A stretch of 59,476 nucleotides of DNA from Parageobacillus thermantarcticus (GTDB lineage: Bacteria > Bacillota > Bacilli > Bacillales > Anoxybacillaceae). The notes below the pieces were generated by a model that saw only the letters and a program-made list of their open reading frames with translations, made no database searches and was not told the origin of the DNA. Shown one piece after another: positions 17,185-25,828 of this stretch. Location of the stretch: positions 1 through 59,476 of the forward strand of contig NZ_FOJS01000017.1 in NCBI RefSeq assembly GCF_900111865.1, in the 5' to 3' direction. A program made the position numbers and the translations under genes. Each line of letters starts with the position of its first letter. The stretch's first letter is position 1.

Positions 17185-18795
17185 TTAATGAAAGCGGTTA
17201 ACGATTTGTTGAAGCCGTTGAACAGAAGTAAGTAAAACATCCGCTTCTTTCGCGAGTTCATGGATGGCGGCAGTTTGCTGTTCTAATCCAGCGGTAGTTT
17301 CCTGCACCATATTAGTAAAATCGTTGGCGATGACGTTAATATCGCCAATGAGACGCTGAAGGTTTCGGCCATTGCCAGTAACCGCTTCGACGTGAATTTG
17401 GTTTTGCTGTAATAGAGCGTTGAGTTCGGAAAACATTTGCTGGAATAATGTGAATGTTTCGCTCGTTTTCCATAGCGAATGTTTCGTTTTTTCCACATGC
17501 TGTTCGTTTTCCTGTACGGCTTGGACGGCGTTATGTAGCACGTTTGTCATCGTCTGCAGCGAAGATAAAATTTGTGCAGCAAAAGCGTTCGTATCTTCAG
17601 CAAGCTTGCGGACTTCTTGCGCGACGACGGCAAAGCCTTTTCCTGCTTCCCCTGCGCGCGAGGCTTCGATCGATGCGTTTAACGCAAGCAAATTCGTTTG
17701 TTTGCTGATCGTCCGAATGGCGGAAATCATATTTTGGGCGTTGGCCGCTTCTTGTGATGCAGCGTGGATTAATGCCGTCGTTTTGTTTATTTCTTGCTGC
17801 ATCGTATCCATTTTTTGTTTTGTTTCTTCAATGAGGCGGTTTCCTTCGTTCATCGATGTGAGAGCGGTTTTCGCTTGGAAAACGACGCGCTCCACTTCTT
17901 CTTGCATTTTTTGCACCCGCTCGACCATCTGGATGACTAAATGGTTGGCTTGTTCTACCGATGCGGTTTGCTGTTTCGTACCTTCGCGGAACGTTTCCAT
18001 TGCTGTGGCGATTTCATCAAACGATTCGGAAAGTCGTTTTGTTTCCAGCTGCTGTTGTTCGCTTACTTGATTTACCGTTTTGGCAGCTTTCGCTAGCTCT
18101 GTGATCATCGCGCGAATGCCTAAAATCATTTTGTTTATTTCGTATGCGATTTGATGAAATTCATTGCGTTTTCGGCCGGTATGTACTTCTGTATGAAGGT
18201 TTCCAGATGAAACGGAGCGAGTGGCGCTATACCAATGACGCAGTTCTTTGACAAGAGAGCGGTAAAAAAGCGAACTTATGATCAAGCTGACGATAATGGT
18301 TACAGCGCATGTCCATAACGAGGATAGTGAAAAAGGTTGCGTGATGAGAAAGCTGAACATGGCAGGAACAACGGAAAGAAATAAAAAGTAAGTTTGCAAA
18401 TAAGGACGGTGCATTAATCTTCCCAATCGTAAATTAAAACGCTTTCCATTAAAGTCTGTAAATAAAGGGCAACTTGCATCAATCAGCACCTCCCCTGTAT
18501 CGCGCTCGTACACTTGCAAAAGCGGTTCCGTTGTTTTAGCGGCTTTTTGCCCCACCTCATCGGAAAAAACGCGGCCTTCGCGCAATCGATTTGTATGAAC
18601 GATTGCGTACCCTGTTTCGTCAACGATCAAGAAATATTCATCTTGCTGTAACTCGTTATCGAGAAATGAACGGACGCGTTCCAATTGTGCTTCCAGCGGA
18701 CGGTTTGCGTCAAGCGACTGCCGCAGTTTTTCAGCAACATCGACGACTTTTTTTAATGCTTGTTTCGCCCGCTGCTGTTTGATTAGTTGGTTCAT
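17185..18795 (-). CDS. Methyl-accepting chemotaxis protein with cytoplasmic N-terminal sensor
   Basis: 536 residues from ATG 18795 (RBS GGGGGG). The C-terminal ~300 residues are a signalling coiled coil with the conserved hairpin tip ([18 protein letters not shown] and [14 protein letters not shown]). The N-terminal ~125 residues have no leading membrane helix; they contain a Cache/PAS-like segment ([19 protein letters not shown]). A two-helix membrane hairpin follows at ~132-180, then a HAMP-like linker. The sensor is therefore predicted to lie inside the cell, unlike McpC-type receptors. Monocistronic; divergent from queC. Confidence 0.88.
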   Translation of the reverse strand: MNQLIKQQRAKQALKKVVDVAEKLRQSLDANRPLEAQLERVRSFLDNELQQDEYFLIVDETGYAIVHTNRLREGRVFSDEVGQKAAKTTEPLLQVYERDTGEVLIDASCPLFTDFNGKRFNLRLGRLMHRPYLQTYFLFLSVVPAMFSFLITQPFSLSSLWTCAVTIIVSLIISSLFYRSLVKELRHWYSATRSVSSGNLHTEVHTGRKRNEFHQIAYEINKMILGIRAMITELAKAAKTVNQVSEQQQLETKRLSESFDEIATAMETFREGTKQQTASVEQANHLVIQMVERVQKMQEEVERVVFQAKTALTSMNEGNRLIEETKQKMDTMQQEINKTTALIHAASQEAANAQNMISAIRTISKQTNLLALNASIEASRAGEAGKGFAVVAQEVRKLAEDTNAFAAQILSSLQTMTNVLHNAVQAVQENEQHVEKTKHSLWKTSETFTLFQQMFSELNALLQQNQIHVEAVTGNGRNLQRLIGDINVIANDFTNMVQETTAGLEQQTAAIHELAKEADVLLTSVQRLQQIVNRFH

Positions 18796-19037
18796 CGTTT
18801 ATCCCCCCTATTCTTATTTCTTTCAATAATATACGGAATATTCAGATATATCAACAGTCAATAAAATGTTTGTTAATATGTGAAGATAGTCATGTTTGTT
18901 TTTAATAACGGAAATAGGGGCATTTTACCATTTTGTTTGGCAATGTTATATGTTGGACAGAATGATAGCACTCCAATATATTTTTGAGATTGGAAATGTA
19001 GCTAGTATTTTTGTTCACATTCCTGCCTTAGTTATGG

Positions 19038-19067
19038 TTGTCAATAAAACAAAAAAAGCGGTACAAT
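19038..19067 (+). promoter_or_regulatory. Promoter of the queuosine-precursor operon
   Basis: TTGTCA (19038-19043) and TACAAT (19062-19067), spacer 18 bp; start point about 60 nt before the preQ1 aptamer. The remainder of 18796-19037 is AT-rich spacer between this operon and the divergent chemoreceptor gene. Confidence 0.6.
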
Positions 19068-19133
19068 AAAAAAAGCTAATGGTTAAGCAAGCACAGAAAA
19101 TTGAAGAAGAATTCCGTACCGATATGGTATGGG

Positions 19134-19168
19134 AGAGGTTCTAGAACAACCCTCTATAAAAAACTAGG
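19134..19168 (+). promoter_or_regulatory. preQ1-I riboswitch aptamer
   Basis: AGAGGTTCTAG, then CCCTCT, then ATAAAAAACTAGG: the canonical preQ1 class I hairpin (AGAGG/CCTCT) and A-rich tail that folds back into a pseudoknot. It lies directly before a terminator and queC, whose product pathway makes preQ1. Confidence 0.93.
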
Positions 19169-19171
19169 GAC

Positions 19172-19206
19172 GGCTATATCCTTAGAGGGTATAGCTTTTT
19201 TGTTTT
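19172..19206 (+). terminator. Riboswitch-controlled terminator before queC
   Basis: GCTATA/TATAGC stem with inner CC/GG pairs and TTTTTTGTTTT. preQ1 binding should favour it and shut the operon off. Confidence 0.88.
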
Positions 19207-19251
19207 AGAACGCTCGTTCTTCTTGAAAGGAAAGAAAGGAGAGCGACGATA

Positions 19252-19917
19252 ATGAAAAAGGAAAAAGCTGTGGTTGTTTTCAGTGGCGGTCAAGATAGCA
19301 CGACATGTTTATTTTGGGCGTTAAAACAATTTGACGAAGTAGAAGCGGTAACGTTTGACTATGGTCAGCGCCATCGCCTCGAAATTGAAGTGGCGGCTTC
19401 GATTGCGAAGGAACTCGGTATTTCCCATACCGTTTTGGATATGTCGCTATTAAATCAATTGGCACCAAATGCGCTTACGCGAAGCGATATCGCCATTGAG
19501 CAAAAAGAAGGGCAATTGCCATCAACGTTTGTAGACGGGCGAAATTTATTGTTTTTGTCGTTTGCGGCAGTGCTTGCCAAGCAAAAAGGAGCCCGCCATC
19601 TCGTAACGGGCGTGTGTGAAACGGATTTTAGCGGTTATCCGGATTGTCGGGATATATTTATCAAATCGCTAAATGTCACATTAAATTTAGCAATGGACTA
19701 CCAATTTGTGATTCATACGCCATTAATGTGGCTGACGAAAGCACAGACGTGGAAACTCGCTGATGAGCTTGGCGCCTTTGAGTTTGTGCGGACGAAAACG
19801 TTAACTTGTTATAATGGGATTATCGCCGACGGCTGCGGGGAGTGCCCGGCTTGTGTGTTGCGAAGACGGGGGCTTGAAGAATATATGAAAGAAAAGGAAG
19901 GGGCAAATCAATTATGA
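19252..19917 (+). CDS. queC: 7-cyano-7-deazaguanine (preQ0) synthase QueC
   Basis: 221 residues, RBS AAAGGAGAG. ATP-dependent enzyme that turns 7-carboxy-7-deazaguanine into preQ0. PP-loop motif SGGQDS at 11-16; the C-terminal zinc site has the cysteine cluster in LTCYNG and CGECPAC. First gene of a tight queC-queD-queE-queF operon (4-nt overlap with queD) under the preQ1 riboswitch. Corresponds to B. subtilis ykvJ. Confidence 0.97.
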   Translation: MKKEKAVVVFSGGQDSTTCLFWALKQFDEVEAVTFDYGQRHRLEIEVAASIAKELGISHTVLDMSLLNQLAPNALTRSDIAIEQKEGQLPSTFVDGRNLLFLSFAAVLAKQKGARHLVTGVCETDFSGYPDCRDIFIKSLNVTLNLAMDYQFVIHTPLMWLTKAQTWKLADELGAFEFVRTKTLTCYNGIIADGCGECPACVLRRRGLEEYMKEKEGANQL

Positions 19918-20348
19918 TACATCAGCTTTATCCGCAAGTATTTCACAATTATCAATACGAGTTAAATAAAGATATGCATATCGCTGCTGCTCATTTTATT
20001 CCTCACGAGAAAGCGGGAAAATGCGCGAACATGCATGGACATATATATACCGTGAACATTACGGTGGCGGGCGACGAACTGGACGATGCGGGATTTTTAG
20101 TGAATTTTCAAGAGTTGAAAGAGCTTATTCATGGAAAACTGGATCATACGTTAATGAACGAACATCGAGATTGGTTTAATGATCAAAACAGCAACGATTT
20201 CCCGACAAGCGAAGTCATCGCCCGCAAAATTTATGAAACGGTGCAAGCGCATTTGGATACATTGCCAAACAAGCCGAAGTGTTTGCAAGTGTTCGTGCGC
20301 GAAACGCCGACAAGCTATGTTGTTTATCGGCCGAAAGCGGGGAAATGA
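19914..20348 (+). CDS. queD: 6-carboxytetrahydropterin synthase QueD
   Basis: 144 residues; start ATG overlaps the queC stop codon. PTPS-fold zinc enzyme converting dihydroneopterin triphosphate to 6-carboxytetrahydropterin. Zinc-binding histidines are seen in AAAHFIP and MHGHIY, the catalytic cysteine region is [10 protein letters not shown], and LDHTLMNE is the conserved family block. Its stop overlaps an ATG at 20345, but queE more likely starts at 20351. Confidence 0.95.
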   Translation: MIHQLYPQVFHNYQYELNKDMHIAAAHFIPHEKAGKCANMHGHIYTVNITVAGDELDDAGFLVNFQELKELIHGKLDHTLMNEHRDWFNDQNSNDFPTSEVIARKIYETVQAHLDTLPNKPKCLQVFVRETPTSYVVYRPKAGK

Positions 20349-20350
20349 TC

Positions 20351-21082
20351 ATGGCAAAAAAAATTCCCGTCCTTGAAATTTTTGGGCCGACGATTCAAGG
20401 GGAAGGCATGGTGATCGGGCAGAAGACGATGTTTGTCCGCACGGCCGGTTGTGACTATTCGTGCCGCTGGTGCGACTCCGCCTTTACATGGGACGGATCG
20501 GCAAAAGGAGAAATTCGGCAAATGACTGCCGAGCAAATTTGGGAACGCCTATGCGAACTTGGCGGCGATCGTTTTCGCCATGTTACGATATCGGGAGGAA
20601 ATCCCGTTCTCATTCAAGCGCTGGAAGAGCTTGTATCATTATTAAAAAATAAAGGCATTCGCGTTGCCGTCGAAACGCAAGGGAGCCGCTGGCAAGATTG
20701 GTTATATGATGTTGATGATGTCACGATTTCGCCAAAACCGCCAAGCTCCGGAATGGAGACGGATTTTGCGATGCTTGATCGCATTATCGATAAGCTGGTC
20801 GGCGCGGGGCGCGCGTCCCATGTTAGCCTGAAAGTCGTCGTATTTGATGATGATGATTTCGCCTATGCGAAAATGGTTCACAAACGCTATCCGAACATTT
20901 CGTTTTATTTGCAAGCCGGTAATGACGATACAAAGGAGACAGATGTTACAGCGCTACGCGAAAAGTTGTTGGCGAAGCTCGAATGGCTGGTGGAAAAAGT
21001 GGCGCAATCAAACGAACTGAATGACGTGCGCGTTTTGCCGCAACTACATGCGCTTTTGTGGGGAAACAAGCGCGGCGTATAA
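20351..21082 (+). CDS. queE: 7-carboxy-7-deazaguanine synthase QueE
   Basis: 243 residues from ATG 20351, chosen because GGGG at 20339-20342 is well spaced for it and too close to the ATG at 20345. Radical-SAM enzyme that rearranges 6-carboxytetrahydropterin to 7-carboxy-7-deazaguanine. The shortened cluster motif has Cys34, Cys38 and Cys41 (CDYSCRWC, the usual CX3CX2C). ISGGNPVL is the SAM-binding GGE-like motif. Third gene of the operon. Confidence 0.95.
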   Translation: MAKKIPVLEIFGPTIQGEGMVIGQKTMFVRTAGCDYSCRWCDSAFTWDGSAKGEIRQMTAEQIWERLCELGGDRFRHVTISGGNPVLIQALEELVSLLKNKGIRVAVETQGSRWQDWLYDVDDVTISPKPPSSGMETDFAMLDRIIDKLVGAGRASHVSLKVVVFDDDDFAYAKMVHKRYPNISFYLQAGNDDTKETDVTALREKLLAKLEWLVEKVAQSNELNDVRVLPQLHALLWGNKRGV

Positions 21083-21107
21083 CAAATAAAAACAGGAAAG
21101 GGGAACA

Positions 21108-21608
21108 ATGATGGCAGGAAGAAAAGAGGAAGAATTAAAAAATCTGACGCTGCTCGGCAACCAAGGAACAAAATATTTGTTCGAATACAGTCCGGAAGTA
21201 TTGGAAGTGTTTGAGAATAAACATCCTGACCGCGATTATTTCGTGAAATTCAATTGCCCGGAGTTTACGACATTATGTCCGAAAACCGGGCAACCGGATT
21301 TTGCGACGATTTATATTAGCTACATTCCCGATAAAAAATGCGTCGAGAGCAAATCGCTAAAATTATATTTGTTCAGTTTCCGCAACCATGGAGATTTTCA
21401 TGAGGACTGCGTCAATATTATTATGAACGATTTAATTAAAGTAATGGAGCCACGTTACATCGAAGTGTGGGGAAAATTCACGCCGCGCGGCGGCATTTCG
21501 ATTGACCCGTATTGCAATTGGGGACGTCCGGGGACGAAATATGAGAAAATGGCCGAATACCGTTTAATGAACCATGACTTGTATCCAGAAAAAGTAGATA
21601 ACCGTTAA
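21108..21608 (+). CDS. queF: NADPH-dependent preQ0 reductase QueF
   Basis: 166 residues; either of two adjacent ATGs after AGGAAAGGGG may be used. Reduces the nitrile preQ0 to the amine preQ1, the ligand of the operon's riboswitch, so the loop closes on itself. The unimodular bacterial type: catalytic cysteine in [17 protein letters not shown], substrate glutamate and lysine in [18 protein letters not shown]. Followed by a terminator. Confidence 0.96.
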   Translation: MMAGRKEEELKNLTLLGNQGTKYLFEYSPEVLEVFENKHPDRDYFVKFNCPEFTTLCPKTGQPDFATIYISYIPDKKCVESKSLKLYLFSFRNHGDFHEDCVNIIMNDLIKVMEPRYIEVWGKFTPRGGISIDPYCNWGRPGTKYEKMAEYRLMNHDLYPEKVDNR

Positions 21609-21612
21609 TGCG

Positions 21613-21646
21613 CATCTTCCTAATTTTATTAGGAAGATGTCGTTTT
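21613..21646 (+). terminator. Terminator of queCDEF
   Basis: CATCTTCCTAA / TTAGGAAGATG with a 5-nt loop, then TCGTTTT. Confidence 0.88.
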
Positions 21647-21723
21647 ATGCAGGAAAAAAACAGTGGTTTTTTTCATAAAAGTCATATATAATGACATTGA
21701 CTTTTCATTTGGAGGTTTTAGCC

Positions 21724-22383
21724 TTGGTGCGCAGGAGGGCTCTATTAATCGGGGCGAGCGGACTTGTTGGGAGCGAATTGCTAACGTTGTTGTTGGAATC
21801 AGATGTATATAAGCAAGTAACGATTTTAGTCCGGCGTCCATTGCCTGTTCATCATGAAAAACTCCGGCAAGTGGTGATAGATTTCAATAAATTAGAATCA
21901 TATGAACGGTATTTTCGCGTTGATGATGTGTTTTGTTGCCTTGGAACAACGCGGAAAAAAGCAAAAACGCGGCAGCAATTTATCCAAGTAGACTACGAAT
22001 ATACGTTGCGTGCGGCAGTGTTGGCGGAAAAATGCCGTGTAAAAAGCTTTTTAACCGTTTCTGCTCTCGGGGCAAATCCGCGCTCTCTTTTCTTTTATCA
22101 TCGCGTGAAAGGGGAAACCGAAGAAGCGCTACAGAGGCTTGCGATTCCATCGTTGCACATTTTCCGGCCTTCGCTTCTTCTTGGAAAGCGGCGAGAATTT
22201 CGCCTTGGAGAAAAAATGGCGGGTTGGCTGCTAGGCCGTCTTCCGTTTTTGTTTGTTGGAAAATGGGAAAAATATAAGCCGGTGGAAGCAAAACAGCTTG
22301 CTTTCGCGATGTTTTGCGTTGCGACTTCTTGCCAAAACGGCACGCATATATATGAAGCGGATCAAGTAGCCCGCATTTCTTAG
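21724..22383 (+). CDS. Atypical SDR / NAD(P)H-binding oxidoreductase
   Basis: 219 residues from TTG 21724, placed 8 nt after GGAGG; an in-frame ATG at 21691 precedes that RBS and is unlikely. Rossmann motif GASGLVGSELL near the start, then CCLGTTRKKA, a serine in VSALGA, YHRVKGETEE (Tyr and Lys of the YxxxK type) and FRPSLLLG. This is the HTATIP2/TIP30-like atypical SDR group found in many Bacillaceae; function is not established. Own terminator. Confidence 0.8.
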   Translation: MVRRRALLIGASGLVGSELLTLLLESDVYKQVTILVRRPLPVHHEKLRQVVIDFNKLESYERYFRVDDVFCCLGTTRKKAKTRQQFIQVDYEYTLRAAVLAEKCRVKSFLTVSALGANPRSLFFYHRVKGETEEALQRLAIPSLHIFRPSLLLGKRREFRLGEKMAGWLLGRLPFLFVGKWEKYKPVEAKQLAFAMFCVATSCQNGTHIYEADQVARIS

Positions 22384-22394
22384 CAAAATGAACG

Positions 22395-22430
22395 GAGGCT
22401 GTCCCAATATAGAGGAACAGCCTCTGTTTT
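22395..22430 (+). terminator. Terminator after the atypical SDR
   Basis: GAGGCTGT / ACAGCCTC stem with an interrupted inner part, then TGTTTT. Confidence 0.8.
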
Positions 22431-22435
22431 CATCC

Positions 22436-22612
22436 CTATTTAATAATTTTGTAATTTTTATGATTGACGACCGTTCGTTCTTGCAAATCCAACTCTCTAT
22501 AATTTTCCATATACGTTAGATCAACGATGACAGAATTTTCATTGACTTTTTCGACGATTCCGCGCAATCCGTTTTTAAACTCGATAATGTCGCCAACTTT
22601 TGCTTTTTTCAT
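22436..22612 (-). CDS. ykvS: Small YkvS/DUF2187-family protein
   Basis: 58 residues from ATG 22612; the ATG two codons upstream is only 1 nt from AGGAG and is unlikely. KAKVGDIIEFKNGLRGIVEKV and the closing RTVVNHKNYKI are the signature of DUF2187 proteins such as B. subtilis YkvS: a small beta-barrel likely SH3-like fold. Function unknown. It sits next to ykvT as in B. subtilis. Confidence 0.85.
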   Translation of the reverse strand: MKKAKVGDIIEFKNGLRGIVEKVNENSVIVDLTYMENYRELDLQERTVVNHKNYKIIK

Positions 22613-22715
22613 ATCCATTCTCCTTTTTTTATTTTATTGCGTTTGTTATAGTTTGCCTCATTTTCATTTTTAAGTAAAGGGCTTTATGTCACATTTATTT
22701 GTAACCGATTTCTTC

Positions 22716-22755
22716 TAAAAAAGAAAGGAGCTTGTGAAAAAAGCTCCTTTCTTAC
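22716..22755 (-). terminator. Terminator of ykvT
   Basis: Minus-strand AAGAAAGGAGCT / AGCTCCTTTCTT stem, then TTTTTT; overlaps the stop codon. Confidence 0.88.
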
Positions 22756-23342
22756 TTGGCAAATACGTGGTTTCCAATTATGATAGTGACTTGTTTCGAG
22801 CGCAGCCAGTTGCTTTTCGCCGTTTTTGGATTATAGAAATATAATGAACCATTTCCTAAACCGCGAAAAGCAATTGCTTCTTCAACGGCACGATATGCTT
22901 CACGGTCTGCCGGTTCATTAATCGTTCCGTTTTGCACCGGAGTGAATGCATAATGGCCGCCAGAGCGCTCATAAATTACTTCGCGAATCGTATCAGGAAA
23001 GTCAGGGTGATCCACGCGATTTAATACGACGGTTGCTACGGCTACTTTTCCCGCATATGGTTCACCTTTTGCTTCCGCGTGAACGAGGCGGGCTAATAAA
23101 TCTTTTTCGCTTGCAGAAATTGTTGTTTTAGGAATAACTAATTTTTCGCCAGGAAATAATACATCGGTGTACTTGCCATTTTGTTTTTGCAGCTGTTTTA
23201 ATGGGACGCCGTATCGTTTCGCAATGTTCCAAAACGTTTCCCCATGTTTTACTGTATGAGTGGTAGCGGCGTAAGTTTGACCTCCAAGCAAAAACGCGCC
23301 GCAAAAAATCGATGCTAGCATAAGCTTCCTTATCTTTTTCAT
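22752..23342 (-). CDS. ykvT: Secreted cell-wall hydrolase with LysM and SleB-type domain (YkvT)
   Basis: 196 residues, RBS GGAGGG. Signal peptide ~1-26 ending QTYAA; LysM domain ~28-72 (HTVKHGETFWNIAKRYGVPL) binding peptidoglycan; Hydrolase_2 (SleB/CwlJ) domain ~80-196 with the catalytic glutamate in LVHAEAKGEP, and FYNPKTAKSNW near the C-terminus. Expected to cut cortex or wall peptidoglycan; the domain is shared with spore-germination lytic enzymes, but YkvT's own role is not settled. Confidence 0.9.
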   Translation of the reverse strand: MKKIRKLMLASIFCGAFLLGGQTYAATTHTVKHGETFWNIAKRYGVPLKQLQKQNGKYTDVLFPGEKLVIPKTTISASEKDLLARLVHAEAKGEPYAGKVAVATVVLNRVDHPDFPDTIREVIYERSGGHYAFTPVQNGTINEPADREAYRAVEEAIAFRGLGNGSLYFYNPKTAKSNWLRSKQVTIIIGNHVFAK

Positions 23343-23472
23343 CAAATTCCCTCCTTCTCTTTAATTCGTTACTAGCGTAACAAGGATTTTTTTCTCTATC
23401 ATTATATAAATGTTGGAAAATTACGTTTTCCATTGATATTACTAGTTTCATAGGATGAATAGAAATTTTTTC

Positions 23473-23514
23473 ATAAAGAAGAAACGCCGATTTCCACACA
23501 GGAAAATCGGCGTT
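23473..23514 (-). terminator. Terminator of the small gene at 23532
   Basis: Minus-strand AACGCCGATTTTCC / GGAAATCGGCGTT stem, then TCTTCTTT. Confidence 0.8.
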
Positions 23515-23531
23515 AATGAATGATTCGAGCA

Positions 23532-23726
23532 TTAGCTTCGCGGTTTTTCTTGATAATGGTAAATGACGTCTCCCCCTCGTTGTGCAATGCCGCGGAAATG
23601 TTTAAAGTCGTTTTGTTTTACGAGGACGTTACGAAACGTAGGAAAATCTTCTTTTTTTACGCGCAGTTCTGAAATCGTTCCGTTGCGCAATTCATCGAGA
23701 AGTTTCGCGGCTAATTTTTCATCCAT
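23532..23726 (-). CDS. Conserved small hypothetical protein (64 aa)
   Basis: RBS GAGGTGAGC stands 5 nt before ATG 23726 and a proper terminator follows, so this is a real gene. The protein (starts [17 protein letters not shown]) is charged and soluble, with a short helix followed by a likely beta-rich part ([20 protein letters not shown]). No cysteines, no signal. I do not recognise a named family; it resembles short cytosolic proteins conserved in Bacillaceae. Confidence 0.75.
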   Translation of the reverse strand: MDEKLAAKLLDELRNGTISELRVKKEDFPTFRNVLVKQNDFKHFRGIAQRGGDVIYHYQEKPRS

Positions 23727-23817
23727 CGTTTGCTCACCTCAACCGATGAATGTTGTCACAAACATATAGTAACGCAGTAGCACTTTAGGATAAATACCCA
23801 TTTTTTTAGGGGTAAAC

Positions 23818-23844
23818 ACCCTTTGCTTGTTTTCACATACAATA
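23818..23844 (+). promoter_or_regulatory. Probable SigK (or SigE) sporulation promoter
   Basis: CATACAATA (23836-23844) fits the SigK -10 consensus CATANNNTA exactly, and ACC at 23818-23820 fits the SigK -35 at a 15-bp spacer. SigE shares the CATACA -10 but no SigE -35 is clear. Confidence 0.65.
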
Positions 23845-23887
23845 TCGATGGGTGTGTATCATAAATGAAAATGAGGGGGAGAGAAGT

Positions 23888-24439
23888 GTGAATCATTGGG
23901 ATTCGTATATGGATGATCCATTTTTTTATGAACAAAGCAATGATGCAGAAGAAAGAACGGAGGATGACAGAGAGCGAGTGGAACACAATGTGCCGCCAGT
24001 TATGTCAATGCCAGTTCCTTCTTATCCGTTCCTGCCGGTGCAAGGATATCCTACGGAGAACTGGCACAATCCAGCGGCAGGAGGAATGACACCGTTTGTC
24101 GATGATGATTTTGACAGCCCGGATGTCGCACCGCCAATGATGACATTTGACATGGAAGCGAGAGAGACAATGCGTGAAAATGTTGATTTTGCTGGAGCAG
24201 CGCCGATGCAAGTGCCTCCTACAGCTGAAATGCAAGGCGTTGCCAGCCAAGCGGGAAGCCCTGTACTTCCATCGATGTTACCAATGGCATGGATGGTTCC
24301 AAGCGTTCCGCTTTCTGCATGTAGCCCGATGATGCCGTTCGGGGCGATGCCACCAGTCTATTACACACCGATTCCTTACTACGGGGGAACGGTGCCATAT
24401 GTTCCATTGCTCCCGGGTTCATATATTTCATATCGGTAG
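23888..24439 (+). CDS. Pro/Met-rich protein, probable spore coat component
   Basis: 183 residues from GTG 23888 (AGGGGGAGAGAAGT upstream). No signal peptide and no recognisable domain. An acidic N-terminus (~1-40) is followed by a low-complexity region rich in proline, methionine, alanine and aromatic residues, with a Tyr-rich C-terminus (PPVYYTPIPYYGGTVPYVP). Such composition is typical of coat, crust or cross-linked spore proteins. The SigK-like promoter just upstream supports mother-cell expression. Function inferred from composition and promoter only. Confidence 0.65.
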   Translation: MNHWDSYMDDPFFYEQSNDAEERTEDDRERVEHNVPPVMSMPVPSYPFLPVQGYPTENWHNPAAGGMTPFVDDDFDSPDVAPPMMTFDMEARETMRENVDFAGAAPMQVPPTAEMQGVASQAGSPVLPSMLPMAWMVPSVPLSACSPMMPFGAMPPVYYTPIPYYGGTVPYVPLLPGSYISYR

Positions 24440-24444
24440 ACATG

Positions 24445-24476
24445 AAAAAGGCCGCCGTTTTGTTGCGGCCTTTTTT
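24445..24476 (+). terminator. Terminator of the Pro/Met-rich protein gene
   Basis: AAAAAGGCCGC / GCGGCC stem, then TTTTTTG. Confidence 0.9.
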
Positions 24477-24583
24477 GATGTAAACAGACAAAATGGTATA
24501 CTTTTGTTAGAACATAATTGTTGCTAGGAACGCTATTTGCTACGGAATTGTCATACAAAACAAAGAGAAAGGTTGGGAGAAAG

Positions 24584-25333
24584 ATGAATTTTTCGCAAAA
24601 AGTAGTTGTTGTAACTGGCGGAGCAAATGGCATTGGAAAGTCTATTGTCACGATGTTTGCGGAAAAAGGAGCGAATGTCGTGATTGCCGATATTGCCGAA
24701 GAAGCGGGGGAAAAGCTTGTTTTAGCGTTAAAGGAAAAAGGGTTAGAGGCGCGTTTCATTTCGACTGATGTTCGGAAAGTCGATGAAATAGAGCGATTGA
24801 TGAGAACAACGTTTGAAACGTATGGATGTTTGCATTATTTAATTAACAATGCGGGTGTGTCAAGATGGAAATCTCCATATGAACTAACGGTCGAAGAGTG
24901 GGACGATGTGCTTCACACCAACTTGCGGAGCGTCTTTTTCGGATCGCGTGAAGCGGCGAAGTATATGCGGAAAAACGAAACAGGCGGAGCGATTGTCAAT
25001 ATTGCGTCAACAAGGGCGCTTATGTCGGAGCCTCATTCGGAAGCATACGCTGCTTCTAAAGGAGGAATTTTGTCGTTGACTCATGCGTTGGCTGTTTCGT
25101 TTGCTGATGATCATATTCGTGTGAACGCAATCAGTCCGGGATGGATTGAAACAGGGGATTATGGGCAGTTGCGAGAAATTGACCACGCGCAGCATCCGGC
25201 GCGGCGCGTCGGCAAGCCGGAAGACATCGCGCGCGCTTGTCTTTATTTGTGCGATGATGAAAACGACTTTATTACCGGAGCAAACATTGTCATTGATGGC
25301 GGAATGACGAGAAAGATGATTTACATCGAGTAG
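24584..25333 (+). CDS. Short-chain dehydrogenase/reductase
   Basis: 249 residues from ATG 24584; in-frame upstream codons lack an RBS. Classical SDR: cofactor motif TGGANGIG (~11-18) with Asp at the end of beta-2 (VIADIAEE), suggesting NAD(H); NNAG; catalytic Ser in IASTRA and YxxxK in YAASKGG; closing GANIVIDGGM. Resembles glucose-1-dehydrogenase / 3-oxoacyl-reductase-like SDRs; substrate unknown. No partner gene in tight linkage. Confidence 0.85.
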   Translation: MNFSQKVVVVTGGANGIGKSIVTMFAEKGANVVIADIAEEAGEKLVLALKEKGLEARFISTDVRKVDEIERLMRTTFETYGCLHYLINNAGVSRWKSPYELTVEEWDDVLHTNLRSVFFGSREAAKYMRKNETGGAIVNIASTRALMSEPHSEAYAASKGGILSLTHALAVSFADDHIRVNAISPGWIETGDYGQLREIDHAQHPARRVGKPEDIARACLYLCDDENDFITGANIVIDGGMTRKMIYIE

Positions 25334-25442
25334 ATTTGCGCTAAAAATGGCGGTGAACCGTTGAGTGACGGGATGTTGCATTGAACGTTCGACATGGATT
25401 TGTTAAAATATACAACATGTAAGATAGCACAAAGGACGGGGT

Positions 25443-25694
25443 ATGACGATGAAAATTCGAAAAGCGGTATTGTTTGATGAGCGGACACCTACCAATGTTT
25501 ACATTTATGAAAATAAAAAAGAAGAATATATTGTTGTAGCCATTCCCGACCTCGAATGGTCGTTTTTGATCCGCTACGAAGAGGAAACGGAAACGCTAAA
25601 AGAACGCTTGACATCATCCTTGACGAAAGCAGTGACGCAAGAGCATGTAGAAACGCTTGTAACCAAACTGTTATATTGGGTGCGCGAAATGTAA
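25443..25694 (+). CDS. yueH: YueH-family small protein
   Basis: 83 residues; ATG 25443 is 6 nt after AAAGGA. IYENKKEEYIVVAIPDLEWS and ERLTSSL match my recollection of B. subtilis YueH, a conserved ~80-residue cytosolic protein of unknown function. Separated from the convergent nitroreductase by a bidirectional terminator. Confidence 0.75.
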   Translation: MTMKIRKAVLFDERTPTNVYIYENKKEEYIVVAIPDLEWSFLIRYEEETETLKERLTSSLTKAVTQEHVETLVTKLLYWVREM

Positions 25695-25784
25695 ACGACG
25701 CAGCAAAGCCGATGCAGAAACGTAAAGAAATGAAAAGCAAAGTTGGCGAACGGACAACGTTCATTCGTCTTTTTTCAGCTTATG

Positions 25785-25820
25785 AAAAAAGATGACCGAA
25801 ATTGCGGTCATCTTTTTTGG
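25785..25820. terminator. Bidirectional terminator between yueH and the nitroreductase
   Basis: AAAAAAGATGACCG / CGGTCATCTTTTTT stem, T-runs on both strands. Confidence 0.9.
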
Positions 25821-25828
25821 TTTTTGCA

